DNA from: Jannaschia aquimarina | GTDB taxonomy: Bacteria; Pseudomonadota; Alphaproteobacteria; Rhodobacterales; Rhodobacteraceae | Direction: 5' to 3' | Length of the DNA stretch: 64,000 bases | Assembly (NCBI RefSeq): GCF_000877395.1 | Contig: NZ_JYFE01000041.1 | Coordinates: 1-64,000, forward strand | Shown: positions 17,130 to 26,424 of the stretch, piece after piece | Layout: every line of letters begins with the position of its first letter | Numbering within the stretch: the first letter of the stretch is position 1 | Notes under the pieces: generated by a model | The model's input: only the letters and a program-made list of their open reading frames with translations | Told to the model about the DNA's origin: nothing | The model's database searches: none | Translations under genes and position numbers: made by a program

Positions 17130-17975
17130 TCAGGGCACCGTCAGGCCGTCCGCCAGAATTGATCTGATCGCCTCTGGCGACCAACCTGCCTCGCGGTAGC
17201 TGGACAGCGACCGGGCGTCATCGCGTTTGGCCAGGCGCTTGCCTGCCGTATCTCGCACGAGGGCGTGATGGTGATAGGCGGGCGTCGGCAGGCCGAGCAG
17301 GTGCTGGAGCAGGACGTGGATGCGCGTCGCCTCGAAGAGGTCGGCGCCCCGGACGACATGGGTGATCCCCTGTTCCGCGTCGTCCAGCACGACCGACAGA
17401 TGGTAGGAGGTTCCGAAATCGCGGCGGGCAAGGACGATGTCGCCGATCTCGGTCGCATATTGCGCGGGAGTCGTCGTGACCTCGCCTGCTCCGGTGCCGG
17501 TCTCGCGGAAGGTGAGGGGATGTCGCGCGGCCTTCGCCATGTCGAGGCGCAGATGCCGGTCGGCTGGACGGGGTCCAGTGCGGCCGGTCCCGCGGCAGGT
17601 CCCCGGATAGACCGGTCCGTCGGGCCCGAAGGTCACGTCTTCCTGAGGGGCGGCCATCGCCTCGGCGATATCGCGGCGGGTGCAGGTGCAGGGATACAGA
17701 AGGCCCCGCGCCCACAGGTTGTCCAGTGCACTTGCATACGTATGCAAACGGTCCGACTGGCGCATCGGCGGAGTGTCCCAGGTCAGCCCGAGCCATGTCA
17801 GGTCATCGAGGATTCGCGTTTCCCATTCCGGTTTGGAGCGCTGGCGGTCGATATCCTCGATCCGCAAGAGGAAGCGGCCGCCGGCGACCCGCGCCATGTC
17901 ATGCGCTGTGATCGCGGAATAGGCATGGCCAAGATGCAAGGGCCCCGTCGGCGATGGCGCGAAGCGTGTGATCAC
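17130..17975 (-). CDS. gluQ: tRNA glutamyl-Q(34) synthetase (GluQRS)
   Basis: A 281-residue truncated glutamyl-tRNA synthetase that activates Glu and attaches it to queuosine-34 of tRNA-Asp, without an anticodon-binding domain. The HIGH-like motif is in RFAPSPTGPLHLGHAYSA. The zinc-site cysteines lie in YPCTCTRRD and YPGTC. The KMSKS equivalent is GKRLAKRDDARSL. The length matches the family (~290) and excludes full GltX (~470). The start is a GTG overlapping the methyltransferase stop by 4 bases (GTGA); no ATG fits before the conserved ITRFAPSP. It is third in the coupled trmFO-methyltransferase-gluQ set, all concerned or probably concerned with tRNA modification. Confidence 0.93.
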   Translation of the reverse strand: MITRFAPSPTGPLHLGHAYSAITAHDMARVAGGRFLLRIEDIDRQRSKPEWETRILDDLTWLGLTWDTPPMRQSDRLHTYASALDNLWARGLLYPCTCTRRDIAEAMAAPQEDVTFGPDGPVYPGTCRGTGRTGPRPADRHLRLDMAKAARHPLTFRETGTGAGEVTTTPAQYATEIGDIVLARRDFGTSYHLSVVLDDAEQGITHVVRGADLFEATRIHVLLQHLLGLPTPAYHHHALVRDTAGKRLAKRDDARSLSSYREAGWSPEAIRSILADGLTVP

Positions 17976-18589
17976 AGACGACGCAGGGCGTAGATCGTGG
18001 CACCGCGGCCCAGCTTCGGAAGCTGTGGGCCGTATTCGGCGAACTCCATCCGGACCACGCCGTCGGATTGGACCCTGGCCAGCTCGTCCATGTAGTCTGG
18101 ATGGCGCAGCGTATCGTCGTTGTAGCTGAGCACGAGGATGCAGCCCTCGGGCATCGCTTCGCAGACCGCGCGCAGGACGGGCGCGGGCGCCGCGCCGACG
18201 CAGATCGCGCCGGACGCCATCACGGCGCGGGTGTCGGGTGCAAAGGTTGGCGGGGTGCCGGGCTCGGCCAGGACGAGATCGGAATAGACCTCTCGCTCGC
18301 GCGCCTTGTCGAGCATCCCCGAGGACAGGTCGCTGCCGCGGAGGTTCGTGTACCCTGCCTCGGACAGTGCCACACCGGCGGCGCCGGTGCCGCATCCGAA
18401 ATCGTGGATCGCCGCCGAGCGGTCGTCGACGAGTCGCTGCAACAGCGCGACGAGACGGCGGGGGCCTATGGCGCCGCTCGCCTCCATCGCTGAGTCGTAC
18501 TCGTCGGCCCATTCGTCGTAGAGGCGGCGAAGGTCCGCCTCGCTGTGCGCCTTGTCCCACAGACCGTCGGGGAGGTTCGGCCCGGTCAT
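17972..18589 (-). CDS. Class I SAM-dependent methyltransferase
   Basis: A 205-residue Rossmann-fold methyltransferase. SAM motif I is [21 protein letters not shown], motif II the acidic end of [15 protein letters not shown], and a later strand reads [19 protein letters not shown]. The N-terminal [21 protein letters not shown] resembles the Williams-Beuren/METTL27-like group, whose substrates are mostly unknown. Its start overlaps the trmFO stop by 4 bases, and its stop overlaps the gluQ GTG by 4 bases. Lying between two tRNA-modifying enzymes, it may also act on tRNA, but no RNA-binding domain (THUMP, PUA, TRAM) is visible. A small-molecule substrate remains possible. Confidence 0.85.
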   Translation of the reverse strand: MTGPNLPDGLWDKAHSEADLRRLYDEWADEYDSAMEASGAIGPRRLVALLQRLVDDRSAAIHDFGCGTGAAGVALSEAGYTNLRGSDLSSGMLDKAREREVYSDLVLAEPGTPPTFAPDTRAVMASGAICVGAAPAPVLRAVCEAMPEGCILVLSYNDDTLRHPDYMDELARVQSDGVVRMEFAEYGPQLPKLGRGATIYALRRL

Positions 18590-19944
18590 TCCGCCGCCTC
18601 TCGCACCGTCGCGGCGCCCAGCCAGGCGGTCCAGTCGGCCTTGGCGCGGTCGGTATAGGCGAGGTAACGGGTCGCCCGGTTGCGACGGCCACCCTTTGCC
18701 TCGACGGGCGGGAAGAGGCCGAAATTGACGTTCATCGGCTGGAACGTCTTCGCGTCGGCTCCGCCGGTGATGTGGTTTACGAGCGCCCCCATCGCGGTCG
18801 TCTTCGGGAGCTCCGGCAGGGTGCGGCCCTGAAGCTCTGCCGCGGCCAAGCGGCCGGCCAGCAGGCCCATGGCCGCGGATTCCACGTATCCCTCGACGCC
18901 GGTGATCTGTCCGGCGAAGCGGATGTGGGGACGGGACCGCAGGCGCATCTGGTCGTCCAGCAGGGTGGGCGAGTTGATGAAGGTGTTGCGGTGGATCCCG
19001 CCGAGACGGGCGAAGCGCGCCTCTTCCAGTCCGGGGATCATCCGGAAAACAGAGGTTTGCGCGCCGTACTTCATCTTGGTCTGGAAGCCGACGATATTGT
19101 AAAGCGTGCCGAGCGCGTTATCGCGGCGAAGCTGAACGACGGCGTGGGCCTTGATGTCAGGCTGGTGCTGGTTGGTCAGGCCGACAGGCTTCATCGGGCC
19201 ATGCCGCAGCGTTTCGCGCCCACGCTCGGCCATGACCTCTATGGGCAGGCAGCCGTCAAAATAGCCTGCCGTCTCGCCTTCCTTGAACTCGGTCTTTTCG
19301 GCGGCCAACAGGGCGTCGATGAAGGCTTCGTAACGGTCCCGATCCATCGGGCAATTGATGTAGGCCGTTCGCTCCTCTTCGGTCTCACCCTTGTCATAGC
19401 GGGACTGGCGCCAGGCAACCGACATGTCGATGCTGTCGGCGTGGACGATCGGCGCGATGGCGTCGAAGAAGGCAAGTGCATCCTGTCCTGCCTCGGCGGC
19501 GATGGCCTCGGCGAGCCTGGAGCCGGTCAGGGGGCCGGTCGCGACAATCCAGGTGCCGTCGTCGGGCAGGGCGGTCACCTCGCCCTCGACGATCTCGATC
19601 AGGGGGTGGGCCCTGAGACGTTCGGTGACGGCAGCCGAAAAGGCGTCCCGATCGACGGCCAACGCCCCGCCAGCGGGGAGGCGGTGCCGGTCGGCCATCT
19701 CCATGATGAGGCCGTCCGCTGCGCGCATTTCCCAGTGCAGCAGGCCCACGGCGTTCGACGTATCGTCATCCGACCGAAAGGAATTCGAGCAGACCATCTC
19801 GGCCAGGTCGCCCGTGCGGTGGGCGAAGGTGCCGACCTTCGGTCGCATTTCGTGGAGCCGCACGGCGATGCCGGCCTGGGCGGCCTGCCAAGCGGCCTCT
19901 GATCCGGCCATGCCGCCGCCGATGATGTCGAGGGTCTGGGTCAT
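18586..19944 (-). CDS. trmFO: Methylenetetrahydrofolate-tRNA-(uracil-5-)-methyltransferase TrmFO
   Basis: A 452-residue FAD enzyme that makes 5-methyluridine-54 in the T-loop of tRNA, using methylene-THF as carbon donor. The FAD-binding loop is at the N-terminus: [18 protein letters not shown]. Further signatures are [22 protein letters not shown], the catalytic-cysteine region [25 protein letters not shown], and the C-terminal [10 protein letters not shown] with [13 protein letters not shown]. Length is standard. The ATG before TQTLDIIGG is chosen; an upstream in-frame extension crosses a terminator and is not conserved in kind. The LysR-gene terminator lies 45 bases upstream of this start, so trmFO should have its own promoter in that short gap or rely on read-through. 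Confidence 0.96.
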   Translation of the reverse strand: MTQTLDIIGGGMAGSEAAWQAAQAGIAVRLHEMRPKVGTFAHRTGDLAEMVCSNSFRSDDDTSNAVGLLHWEMRAADGLIMEMADRHRLPAGGALAVDRDAFSAAVTERLRAHPLIEIVEGEVTALPDDGTWIVATGPLTGSRLAEAIAAEAGQDALAFFDAIAPIVHADSIDMSVAWRQSRYDKGETEEERTAYINCPMDRDRYEAFIDALLAAEKTEFKEGETAGYFDGCLPIEVMAERGRETLRHGPMKPVGLTNQHQPDIKAHAVVQLRRDNALGTLYNIVGFQTKMKYGAQTSVFRMIPGLEEARFARLGGIHRNTFINSPTLLDDQMRLRSRPHIRFAGQITGVEGYVESAAMGLLAGRLAAAELQGRTLPELPKTTAMGALVNHITGGADAKTFQPMNVNFGLFPPVEAKGGRRNRATRYLAYTDRAKADWTAWLGAATVREAAE

Positions 19945-19988
19945 GGCCACGAGATAGCGTCGGACACGCCCGCGTGAAAGGCCGATGC

Positions 19989-20014
19989 AAAAAAGCCGCC
20001 CTGGTGGGGCGGCT
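19989..20014 (-). terminator. Rho-independent terminator after the LysR gene
   Basis: On the minus strand an 8-bp perfect stem (AGCCGCCC, loop CACCA, GGGCGGCT) is followed directly by six Ts (19994-19989, the first shared with the stem). This is a textbook intrinsic terminator. It lies 172 bases beyond the LysR stop codon and 45 bases upstream of trmFO. It separates the two units. Confidence 0.85.
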
Positions 20015-20186
20015 GGACCGGCGGATGGCGGCGTGATCTCTCGCGATGGCCCATATGGGGCAAACAGGCTGACAGTAATTCTGTCGGCGCTCAATGACGC
20101 CGCGCCCGTGGAAAGAAAGGGATAGATCTGTGCAAGGTCCCGAAGCTAGGGGGAAAAACCTGCGCACGGTCCTCCGTTACCAAGGG

Positions 20187-21011
20187 TCAATGGGAGAGCT
20201 TGCAGATCCAATCTACTGCGGCACGCAGCGTCGAGTCGCCGTGCCGCGTCTCGTGATAGGCGATCCAGAGCTCGTCCGAGAGAGCATTGTCCCGAAGGTC
20301 GGCTCGCACGATCCCATCCTCCCGTTCGTCGACCATGAAGTCGGGCAGGAGCGCGGGCAATCCCGTCATCCGAACCAGTTGGTGGGCGAAGGGCATCTCT
20401 TCGACCCGGTAGCGCGGCTGGGGGTCGGCGTCGGGATAGATGCGCCTGAGGAAATCCGCATCGGGATAACGGTGCGAGAGCCCGATCCATTGCCCGTCGA
20501 GCGTATGGTCCTTGCCGTGGAATACGGCGAGCGCATAGTCCCGGAACTTGCGGGCGATGAGCCGCCCCCCCTCTGGCCGGCCGATCCGGATCTGGATGTC
20601 CGCCTCTCCGAGCCCCTGAGCGAAGACCTTGTCCACCAGGCTGAACTGAACCTGGGGCAGGTGGTCCGTCAGAACGGTCATCCTAGGGAGCAGGTAATGC
20701 TGATGGACCGCGGGCGGCGCCGCGATTTCGAGGCGGACGGGAACGTTCTCGTCGGCCTCGTGCATCGCGGCCAGTTCGCCGCGCAAGCGCTGATCCATCT
20801 CGTCGGCAAGCGTGGCCAGACGCTCTGCCGCTTGGGTGGCCACGAAATGCTGACCCTTCTTCTCGAAGAGCGGGGTTTCGAGCGACTGGCTGAGCCGTTC
20901 GAGGCGGCGCGACACGGTCGCGACATTGGTATCGAGGTAGCGGGCCGCTGATGACATCGTGCCATGGCGCATCATCGCCAGCACGAATTTCAGGTCATCC
21001 CAGTTTTCCAT
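20187..21011 (-). CDS. LysR-family transcriptional regulator
   Basis: A 274-residue regulator. Residues 1-60 are the winged helix: WDDLKFVLAMMRHGTMSSAARYLDTNVATVSRRLERL. Residues 85-270 are a short periplasmic-binding-protein-like effector domain, clipped compared with the usual ~300-residue LysR length. Close relatives in alphaproteobacteria form the one-gene LysR group with a RLERLSQSLETPLFEKKGQHFV-like wing. No divergent target gene is adjacent, as gyrA lies upstream on the same strand. The ribosome binding site lies in the loop of a stable hairpin next to the ATG (see that entry). The effector is unknown. Confidence 0.88.
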   Translation of the reverse strand: MENWDDLKFVLAMMRHGTMSSAARYLDTNVATVSRRLERLSQSLETPLFEKKGQHFVATQAAERLATLADEMDQRLRGELAAMHEADENVPVRLEIAAPPAVHQHYLLPRMTVLTDHLPQVQFSLVDKVFAQGLGEADIQIRIGRPEGGRLIARKFRDYALAVFHGKDHTLDGQWIGLSHRYPDADFLRRIYPDADPQPRYRVEEMPFAHQLVRMTGLPALLPDFMVDEREDGIVRADLRDNALSDELWIAYHETRHGDSTLRAAVDWICKLSH

Positions 21012-21012
21012 C

Positions 21013-21032
21013 GCCTCGCCCCCTTGCGAGGC
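21013..21032 (-). promoter_or_regulatory. Hairpin presenting the ribosome binding site of the LysR gene
   Basis: On the minus strand GCCTCGC (21032-21026), loop AAGGGG, GCGAGGC (21019-21013) form a perfect 7-bp stem. The loop carries the Shine-Dalgarno AAGGGG, and the stem ends one base before the ATG. Such a structure can limit or gate initiation. Whether it acts as a switch is inference. Confidence 0.45.
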
Positions 21033-21126
21033 CGAAGCGCCGCTGTCTCTGCAGGAACTAAAAGACGCTTTTGCATCTGTCAGAAATGACTACTTCCCGA
21101 GAGAGCCACTTGGCAAGGCCGAAGGA

Positions 21127-23865
21127 TCAGTCTTCCCCTTCGGTCACCTCGTCGTCCTGGCTGTCCGCGATGCGTGCGACCGACACGACTCGTTCGCCAT
21201 TCCGGGTCTGGAACACACGAACGCCCCCCGCCCCGCGAGAGCGGAAGCTGATATTGTCCACCGGCGTGCGGATGGATTGCCCGGTGGACGTGGCCAGCAT
21301 GATCTGGTCGTCGAGTTCGACCGGGAACGAGGCGACGATGGGTCCGCCGCGGGCCGCCTTGTCCTGCGCGCCCACACCCATACCGCCGCGTCCGCGAACC
21401 GGGTAATCGTGCGACGACGACAACTTGCCCGCGCCACCCTCTGTGATAGTCACGATCAGGTCCTCGGCCGCCGACATCTCGGCGTAGCGCTCGGGGCTGA
21501 TGGTGGCGTTGGCGTCCGCCTCTTCCTCGGCATCGACCTCGGCATCGTCGGCCAGACCGGCCATGGCGCGACGCATCTTGAGATAGGCGGCCCGCTCGTC
21601 CGGGCTGGCCTCGAAGTGGCGGATGATCGCCATGGACACGACGGCGTCGTCATCCCCGAGTTTCACGCCGCGAACGCCGACCGAGGCGCGCGAGTTGAAC
21701 ACCCGCACATCCGTCGAGCGGAACCGGATCGCGCGGCCCTGCCGCGTGACGAGCATCACATCGTCGTCGTTCGACGCGATGCGCGCGTTGATCAGGCGCC
21801 ACCCTTCGGTCTCGCCCTCGAACTTCATGGCGATTTTGCCGTTGCGCATGACATTGGCGAAATCAGACAGCGCGTTCCGGCGGACGGTGCCCCGGTCGGT
21901 CGCGAACACGACCTGCAACTCGTCCCAGTGATCCTCGTCCCGGTCGACGGGCATGATCGCCGCGATGCCCGTCCCCATTTCGATCGGGAGAAGCTGAACC
22001 AGTGGCTTGCCCTTGGCCGTGCGGCCACCCTGAGGCAGGCGCCAGGTCTTGAGCTTGTAGACCATGCCGTCGGTCGTGAAGAATAGGAGCGGCGTGTGCG
22101 TGTTGGCCACGAAGAGCGTGGTGACGACATCGTCTTCCTTGGTCGCCATGCCGCCCAGACCCTTGCCGCCCCGGCGCTGGGCGCGGAACTCGGTCAGGGG
22201 CGTGCGCTTGGCGTAGCCGGACGCGGTGATCGTGACGACCATGTCCTCGCGCTCGATGAGGTCCTCGTCCTCCATGTCGCCGGACCATTCGGTGATCTCG
22301 GTCCGGCGGGGGACGGCGAATTGCTGGCGCACCTCGCGCAACTCGGCGGAGATGATCGACAGGACGCGGGCGCGGGACGACAGGATGTCGAGGAAATCCT
22401 TGATCTTGCTCGCCAGCTCTTCCAGCTCGTCGGTCACTTCCTTTACGCCCAGTTGTGTCAGGCGCTGGAGGCGCAGTTCGAGGATCGCGCGAACCTGGCG
22501 CTCCGACAGGTTGTAAGTCCCGTCCTCGTTCATCTTGTGGCTGGGGTCGTCGATCAACTCGATGTAGGGCGCGATATCATGCGCGGGCCAGCGCCGCTCC
22601 ATCAGCTTGGCGCGTGCGTCGGCGGCATCGGCCGAGGCACGGATCGTGGCGACGACCTCGTCGACGTTCGAAACGGCAACCGCGAGGCCACACAGGACAT
22701 GCGACCGGTCACGGGCCTCGTTCAGCAGATAGGCCGTGCGCCGGGCCACAACCTCTTCACGGAAGTCGAGGAACGCCGTCAGGAAGCGGCGCAGCGTCAG
22801 CTGTTCGGGCCGGCCACCGTTCAGAGCCAGCATGTTGCACGGGAAGGACGATTGCATCGGCGTGAAGCGGAAGAGCTGGTTCAGCACGACCTCGGCCGTG
22901 GCATCGCGCTTGAGGTCGATGACGACGCGCACGCCGACACGGTCGCTTTCGTCCTGGACGCCCGCAATGCCCTCGATCTTCTTCTCCTTGGCGGCATCGG
23001 CGATGCGCTGCACCATGACCGACTTGTTCACCTGATACGGGATCTCGTCCACGATGATGGAAGCACGGCCCCCCGCCTCTTCGACGCGGGTCTTGGCGCG
23101 GACGATCACGCTGCCGCGGCCTTCGAGATAGGCCTTGCGGATCCCGGAGCGTCCGAGGATCAGGCCGCCCGTCGGGAAATCGGGTCCATGCACGATTTCC
23201 ATGATCGCTTCGTCCGAGGCATCGGGCTCTTCGATCAGATGAAGGCAGGCGTCGATCACCTCGCCCAGATTGTGCGGGGGTATGTTGGTCGCCATACCGA
23301 CGGCGATGCCGCCTGCGCCATTGACCAGCATGTTCGGGAAGCGCGCCGGCAGGACCGAAGGCTCGGTATCCTTGCCATCGTAGTTCGGGACGAAGTCGAC
23401 CGTATCCTTGTCGATATCCGCCAGCAGCGAGGCGGCCGGCTTGTCCATCCGGACTTCGGTGTAGCGCATGGCGGCCGGATTGTCCCCGTCCATCGATCCG
23501 AAGTTCCCCTGACCGTCGAGCAGGGGCAGGGACATCGAGAAATCCTGCGCCATCCGCACGAGTGCCTCGTAGATCGCCGAGTCGCCGTGGGGGTGGTACT
23601 TGCCCATCACGTCGCCGACCGGGCGCGCGGATTTGCGATAGGCCTTGTCATGCGAGTTGCCGGTCTCGTGCATCGCGTAGAGGATGCGGCGGTGCACCGG
23701 CTTCAGCCCGTCGCGCAGGTCGGGAATCGCCCGGCTGACGATGACGGACATGGCATAATCCAGGAACGACGTTTCCATTTCGTCCACGATGGAAACCTGC
23801 GGGCCGTCGTGCCGCATCGGCGTGCGGGGCTCGTCACCTTCGGGAAGATCGGTCTCGTCGCTCAT
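21127..23865 (-). CDS. gyrA: DNA gyrase subunit A
   Basis: A 912-residue type II topoisomerase subunit that cuts and reseals DNA for ATP-driven negative supercoiling, with GyrB. The N-terminal winged-helix/tower domain spans residues ~25-520. The catalytic Tyr is Tyr135 ([11 protein letters not shown]. coli Tyr122). The quinolone pocket reads [13 protein letters not shown]: Ser96 equals E. coli Ser83, and Glu100 stands at the E. coli Asp87 position. The GyrA box QRRGGKG opens the C-terminal beta-pinwheel. An acidic low-complexity insert ([11 protein letters not shown]) interrupts the pinwheel near residue 780. Start: ATG before [10 protein letters not shown]; an upstream extension is not family-like. 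A small divergent usg gene lies upstream. Confidence 0.98.
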   Translation of the reverse strand: MSDETDLPEGDEPRTPMRHDGPQVSIVDEMETSFLDYAMSVIVSRAIPDLRDGLKPVHRRILYAMHETGNSHDKAYRKSARPVGDVMGKYHPHGDSAIYEALVRMAQDFSMSLPLLDGQGNFGSMDGDNPAAMRYTEVRMDKPAASLLADIDKDTVDFVPNYDGKDTEPSVLPARFPNMLVNGAGGIAVGMATNIPPHNLGEVIDACLHLIEEPDASDEAIMEIVHGPDFPTGGLILGRSGIRKAYLEGRGSVIVRAKTRVEEAGGRASIIVDEIPYQVNKSVMVQRIADAAKEKKIEGIAGVQDESDRVGVRVVIDLKRDATAEVVLNQLFRFTPMQSSFPCNMLALNGGRPEQLTLRRFLTAFLDFREEVVARRTAYLLNEARDRSHVLCGLAVAVSNVDEVVATIRASADAADARAKLMERRWPAHDIAPYIELIDDPSHKMNEDGTYNLSERQVRAILELRLQRLTQLGVKEVTDELEELASKIKDFLDILSSRARVLSIISAELREVRQQFAVPRRTEITEWSGDMEDEDLIEREDMVVTITASGYAKRTPLTEFRAQRRGGKGLGGMATKEDDVVTTLFVANTHTPLLFFTTDGMVYKLKTWRLPQGGRTAKGKPLVQLLPIEMGTGIAAIMPVDRDEDHWDELQVVFATDRGTVRRNALSDFANVMRNGKIAMKFEGETEGWRLINARIASNDDDVMLVTRQGRAIRFRSTDVRVFNSRASVGVRGVKLGDDDAVVSMAIIRHFEASPDERAAYLKMRRAMAGLADDAEVDAEEEADANATISPERYAEMSAAEDLIVTITEGGAGKLSSSHDYPVRGRGGMGVGAQDKAARGGPIVASFPVELDDQIMLATSTGQSIRTPVDNISFRSRGAGGVRVFQTRNGERVVSVARIADSQDDEVTEGED

Positions 23866-24049
23866 GAAGCCTGCCTGTGCGCTATATCTGGTTGGGGCGC
23901 GCTGCCCGTCCCACCGGATATAGGCGGTCGAGCGCCGATTCACAACCTGTTCGCAGCCACCGAGGGGTGCTGCTAACAAATTGTTTTCATTGACGATTAA
24001 CGTCCGTTTGGCAGGCTGGTCTCATAGAATCGAGCAAGAGGCAACGGCA

Positions 24050-24313
24050 ATGACCGAAACCGAAATGATGTTGAAGGGATATGGGCTGACCACGGCAGAG
24101 ATGTTCTATCGCATGCCGGACCACCCCCACGTGCTGAACACCTTCATCTGGCAGGACTACGACCAGGCCCCTGATCATGAGCGGCTGCTGAAGTTCATCG
24201 ACTTCTGGCGCGCGGAGATCGAGGGGCCGCTGCATTCTGTCCGCTTCGTGCATCGCAAGATGATCTCACCCGGCGAATGGCGCCATGTGACCGGAGAGTT
24301 CACGCTGCACTAG
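24050..24313 (+). CDS. usg: Usg family protein
   Basis: An 87-residue small soluble protein of the Usg family, found almost only in alphaproteobacteria. The family-typical segments are LKGYGLTTAEMFYRMPDHPHVLNTF, IWQDYDQAPDHERLLKFIDFW and the end PLHSVRFVHRKMISPGEWRHV. The name comes from an early link to tryptophan genes; the function is not established. Start: the ATG before TETEMMLKGYG; a longer reading adds 23 residues not typical of the family. It is divergent from gyrA across 184 bases and 28 bases from the convergent dsbB gene. It is therefore monocistronic. Confidence 0.87.
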   Translation: MTETEMMLKGYGLTTAEMFYRMPDHPHVLNTFIWQDYDQAPDHERLLKFIDFWRAEIEGPLHSVRFVHRKMISPGEWRHVTGEFTLH

Positions 24314-24341
24314 AGATGGGCGGGCACTGTCACGCCCGCGA

Positions 24342-24797
24342 TCAAGCCCGCCGCGTCGCGGCCACGATCCAGATGACCGCCAGACCGGCCGAGAGGACGA
24401 AATTCCAACCGGCCATGGTCAGGCCCAGTTGCCAGACGATCTCGTCGCACAGGACGAGGTCGGACGGGGCTTCCGTGCTCAGAAGGTCGCCGGCCGACAG
24501 TCCCGCGAGGCTGCCGCCGGAGCCACAGGCGGCGGGCCCTTCCCACCAGCCTTGCTCCACGCCTGCATGATAGGCGCCGAACCCGGATGTGGTTGCCGCC
24601 GCCACGGCGCCGCCGGCCGCCATCAGCCGCGGCGCCAGCCCCGCCAATCCCAACGTACCCAGCAGGATGGCCGCGGCATGGGGCCAGCGTTGCCAGATGC
24701 ACATCGCGCAGGGGGCGAAGCCGAAGGCCTCGAAGACGAAGGCGCCGCCCAGAAGGCCGACATGGCCGAGGAGGGCAAGGGCGATCAGGCGTCTCAC
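24342..24797 (-). CDS. dsbB: Disulfide bond formation protein B
   Basis: A 151-residue inner-membrane quinone reductase that reoxidises DsbA. There are four hydrophobic segments. The first cysteine pair is CAMC in FAPCAMCIWQRWPHAAAI, the second pair is the Cys of ACGSGG and of LVLCDEIVWQ in the second periplasmic loop; TMAGWNFVLS is the usual last-helix pattern. The start is a GTG overlapping the stop of the upstream VTT-domain gene by 4 bases (GTGA), and no ATG lies before helix 1. A DsbA partner is not adjacent; the DsbA-like protein in the right part of the window belongs to the FrnE branch. Confidence 0.9.
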   Translation of the reverse strand: MRRLIALALLGHVGLLGGAFVFEAFGFAPCAMCIWQRWPHAAAILLGTLGLAGLAPRLMAAGGAVAAATTSGFGAYHAGVEQGWWEGPAACGSGGSLAGLSAGDLLSTEAPSDLVLCDEIVWQLGLTMAGWNFVLSAGLAVIWIVAATRRA

Positions 24798-25372
24798 AGA
24801 TACCTCAGGAGCACGAAGCCTCCGATGAGGCAGACCATGAAGACCGTGAAGACGAGGCCGAGGCGTCGTTCGATGAAGTCCCGGATGGGCGCCCCGAACG
24901 CCCGCAACAGACCGGCCACCAGGAAGAACCGAAGCCCGCGCGCAACGATGGACGAGAGTATGAAGACCGGTAGAGACAGGCTGGCCGCGCCCGACAGGAT
25001 CGTCATCGCCTTGTAGGGGAACGGCGTCACGCCGGCGACCAACACCGCCCACGGTCCCCATTCCGCAAAATAGGCCTGGAAGGCAGGGATGCGGTCCGCC
25101 TTGCCCAAAAGCTCCAGCACCGGATGGCCGATCGTCGCGAAGGCAAAGGCGCCGATTGCATAGCCCAGCAGGGCACCCAGCACGCTCGCTATCGTGCAGA
25201 CCGCTGCGATCAACCACGCCCGACGGGGGGTCGCGATGATCATCGGGATCATCAGGACATCCGGTGGTATGGGAAATACCGAGGATTCGGCGAAGGACAC
25301 GATTGCAAGGACCCAGAGCGCGCGCGGATGCGCGGCCGAGGCCATCGTCCAATCGTAGAGCGCTCGGATCAT
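24794..25372 (-). CDS. YqaA/DedA-type VTT-domain membrane protein
   Basis: A 192-residue inner-membrane protein of the SNARE-associated (VTT/DedA) superfamily, YqaA branch. Family signs: FAESSVFPIPPDVLMIPMI in the first re-entrant element, LGALLGYAIGAF, and WAVLVAGVTPFPYKAMTILSGAA in the second, with the conserved Arg/Pro positions. DedA proteins are now tied to lipid-carrier flipping and proton-motive-force homeostasis; the YqaA branch is little studied. It is coupled to dsbB by a 4-base overlap, hinting at a shared membrane role. The divergent ypfJ gene begins 69 bases away. Confidence 0.9.
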   Translation of the reverse strand: MIRALYDWTMASAAHPRALWVLAIVSFAESSVFPIPPDVLMIPMIIATPRRAWLIAAVCTIASVLGALLGYAIGAFAFATIGHPVLELLGKADRIPAFQAYFAEWGPWAVLVAGVTPFPYKAMTILSGAASLSLPVFILSSIVARGLRFFLVAGLLRAFGAPIRDFIERRLGLVFTVFMVCLIGGFVLLRYL

Positions 25373-25441
25373 GCGGCGGCGGTCCCATGGAACCCGGGCA
25401 GGGTCAAGAGCGCTGGGGCCGAAGGCAAGGGAGGATGGCCG

Positions 25442-26299
25442 ATGCGCTGGAAGGGACGACGCGGAAGCACGAACATCGTGGATCGTCGCGGCCGTGGGAG
25501 CGTGACCCGGGGTGCCGGGGGGCTGGGCTTCGGGGGTTTGCTGCTGGTCCTCGCGATCGGCTGGTTCTTCGGCATCGACGTCACCCCCTTGTTGCAAGGT
25601 GGGGGCGGCGCCTCCGTCCAGACCGAGCAGCGCCGCGAGTTGACGCAGGCCGAGATCGAGCAGGGCCAGTTCGTCTCTGTCGTGCTTGCCGATACGGAAG
25701 AGATCTGGGCCGAGATCTTCGCCCGGCAGGTGGATGGTCCCTACGACCCGGCGGAGCTGGTGCTCTATTCCGGAGTAACCGCATCGCCCTGCGGCAACGC
25801 CTCGGGCGCCACCGGGCCGTTCTACTGCCCCGCCGACGAACGCGTCTATCTGGACACGGAATTCTTCACGACGCTCGAACAGCAGATGGGGGCCGGGGGC
25901 GACTTCGCGGCGGCCTACGTCGTTGCCCATGAGGTCGCGCACCACGTTCAGAACGAGTTGGGGATCCTGGGCGAGGCCAACCGCATCAGGCGGCAGGTCA
26001 GCCAGGAGGAGTCGAATGCGATTTCTGTCCGGATCGAGCTTCAGGCCGATTGCTATTCCGGCATGTGGGCGCGCCGAGCGCAGGAGCGGTTCGGGACATT
26101 GGAGCGAGGCGACCTCGAAGAGGCGATCAACGCCGCAAAACAGATCGGTGACGACTATCTGCAGCGTCGCGCCGGGCGGGTACCCGCCCCGCACACCTTC
26201 ACCCACGGCACTTCCGAGCAGAGGGCACGCTGGTTCGCGCGCGGATACGAGCAGGGTGACATCCGGGCCTGCGACACGTTCGGGGCCGAACGGCTCTGA
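25442..26299 (+). CDS. ypfJ: YpfJ-type zinc metallopeptidase-like protein
   Basis: A 285-residue protein of the YpfJ (neutral zinc metallopeptidase, PF04228) family. A short basic N-terminus (MRWKGRRGSTNIVDRRG) is followed by one membrane helix (residues 27-45), so most of the protein is periplasmic. The zinc site is HEVAHHVQ (HExxH) with the downstream Glu region RIELQADCYSGMWA. Two cysteines in PCGNA and YCPADE fit a periplasmic disulphide. Start: ATG with AGGGAGGA upstream. Peptidase activity is presumed from the HExxH, as few members have been tested. It ends 40 bases before the tRNA-Leu gene. Confidence 0.92.
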   Translation: MRWKGRRGSTNIVDRRGRGSVTRGAGGLGFGGLLLVLAIGWFFGIDVTPLLQGGGGASVQTEQRRELTQAEIEQGQFVSVVLADTEEIWAEIFARQVDGPYDPAELVLYSGVTASPCGNASGATGPFYCPADERVYLDTEFFTTLEQQMGAGGDFAAAYVVAHEVAHHVQNELGILGEANRIRRQVSQEESNAISVRIELQADCYSGMWARRAQERFGTLERGDLEEAINAAKQIGDDYLQRRAGRVPAPHTFTHGTSEQRARWFARGYEQGDIRACDTFGAERL

Positions 26300-26339
26300 T
26301 TGACGGCGCTGGCCGGACGGCGTAGCCCCTGCGGCGTGG

Positions 26340-26424
26340 GCCCGTGTGGCGGAATTGGTAGACGCAGCGGATTCAAAATCCGCCGCCGCAAGGCTTGCCG
26401 GTTCGAGTCCGGCCACGGGTACCA
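26340..26424 (+). tRNA. tRNA-Leu (anticodon CAA)
   Basis: An 85-base class II tRNA with encoded CCA (26422-26424) and discriminator A. The acceptor arm is GCCCGTG paired with CACGGGT (G-U at 1-72). The anticodon arm GCGGA-TTCAAAA-TCCGC gives CAA, which reads UUG. A long variable arm follows (GCCGCAAGGC region), and the T arm contains GGTTCGAGTCC. It lies directly after ypfJ. Confidence 0.97.
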
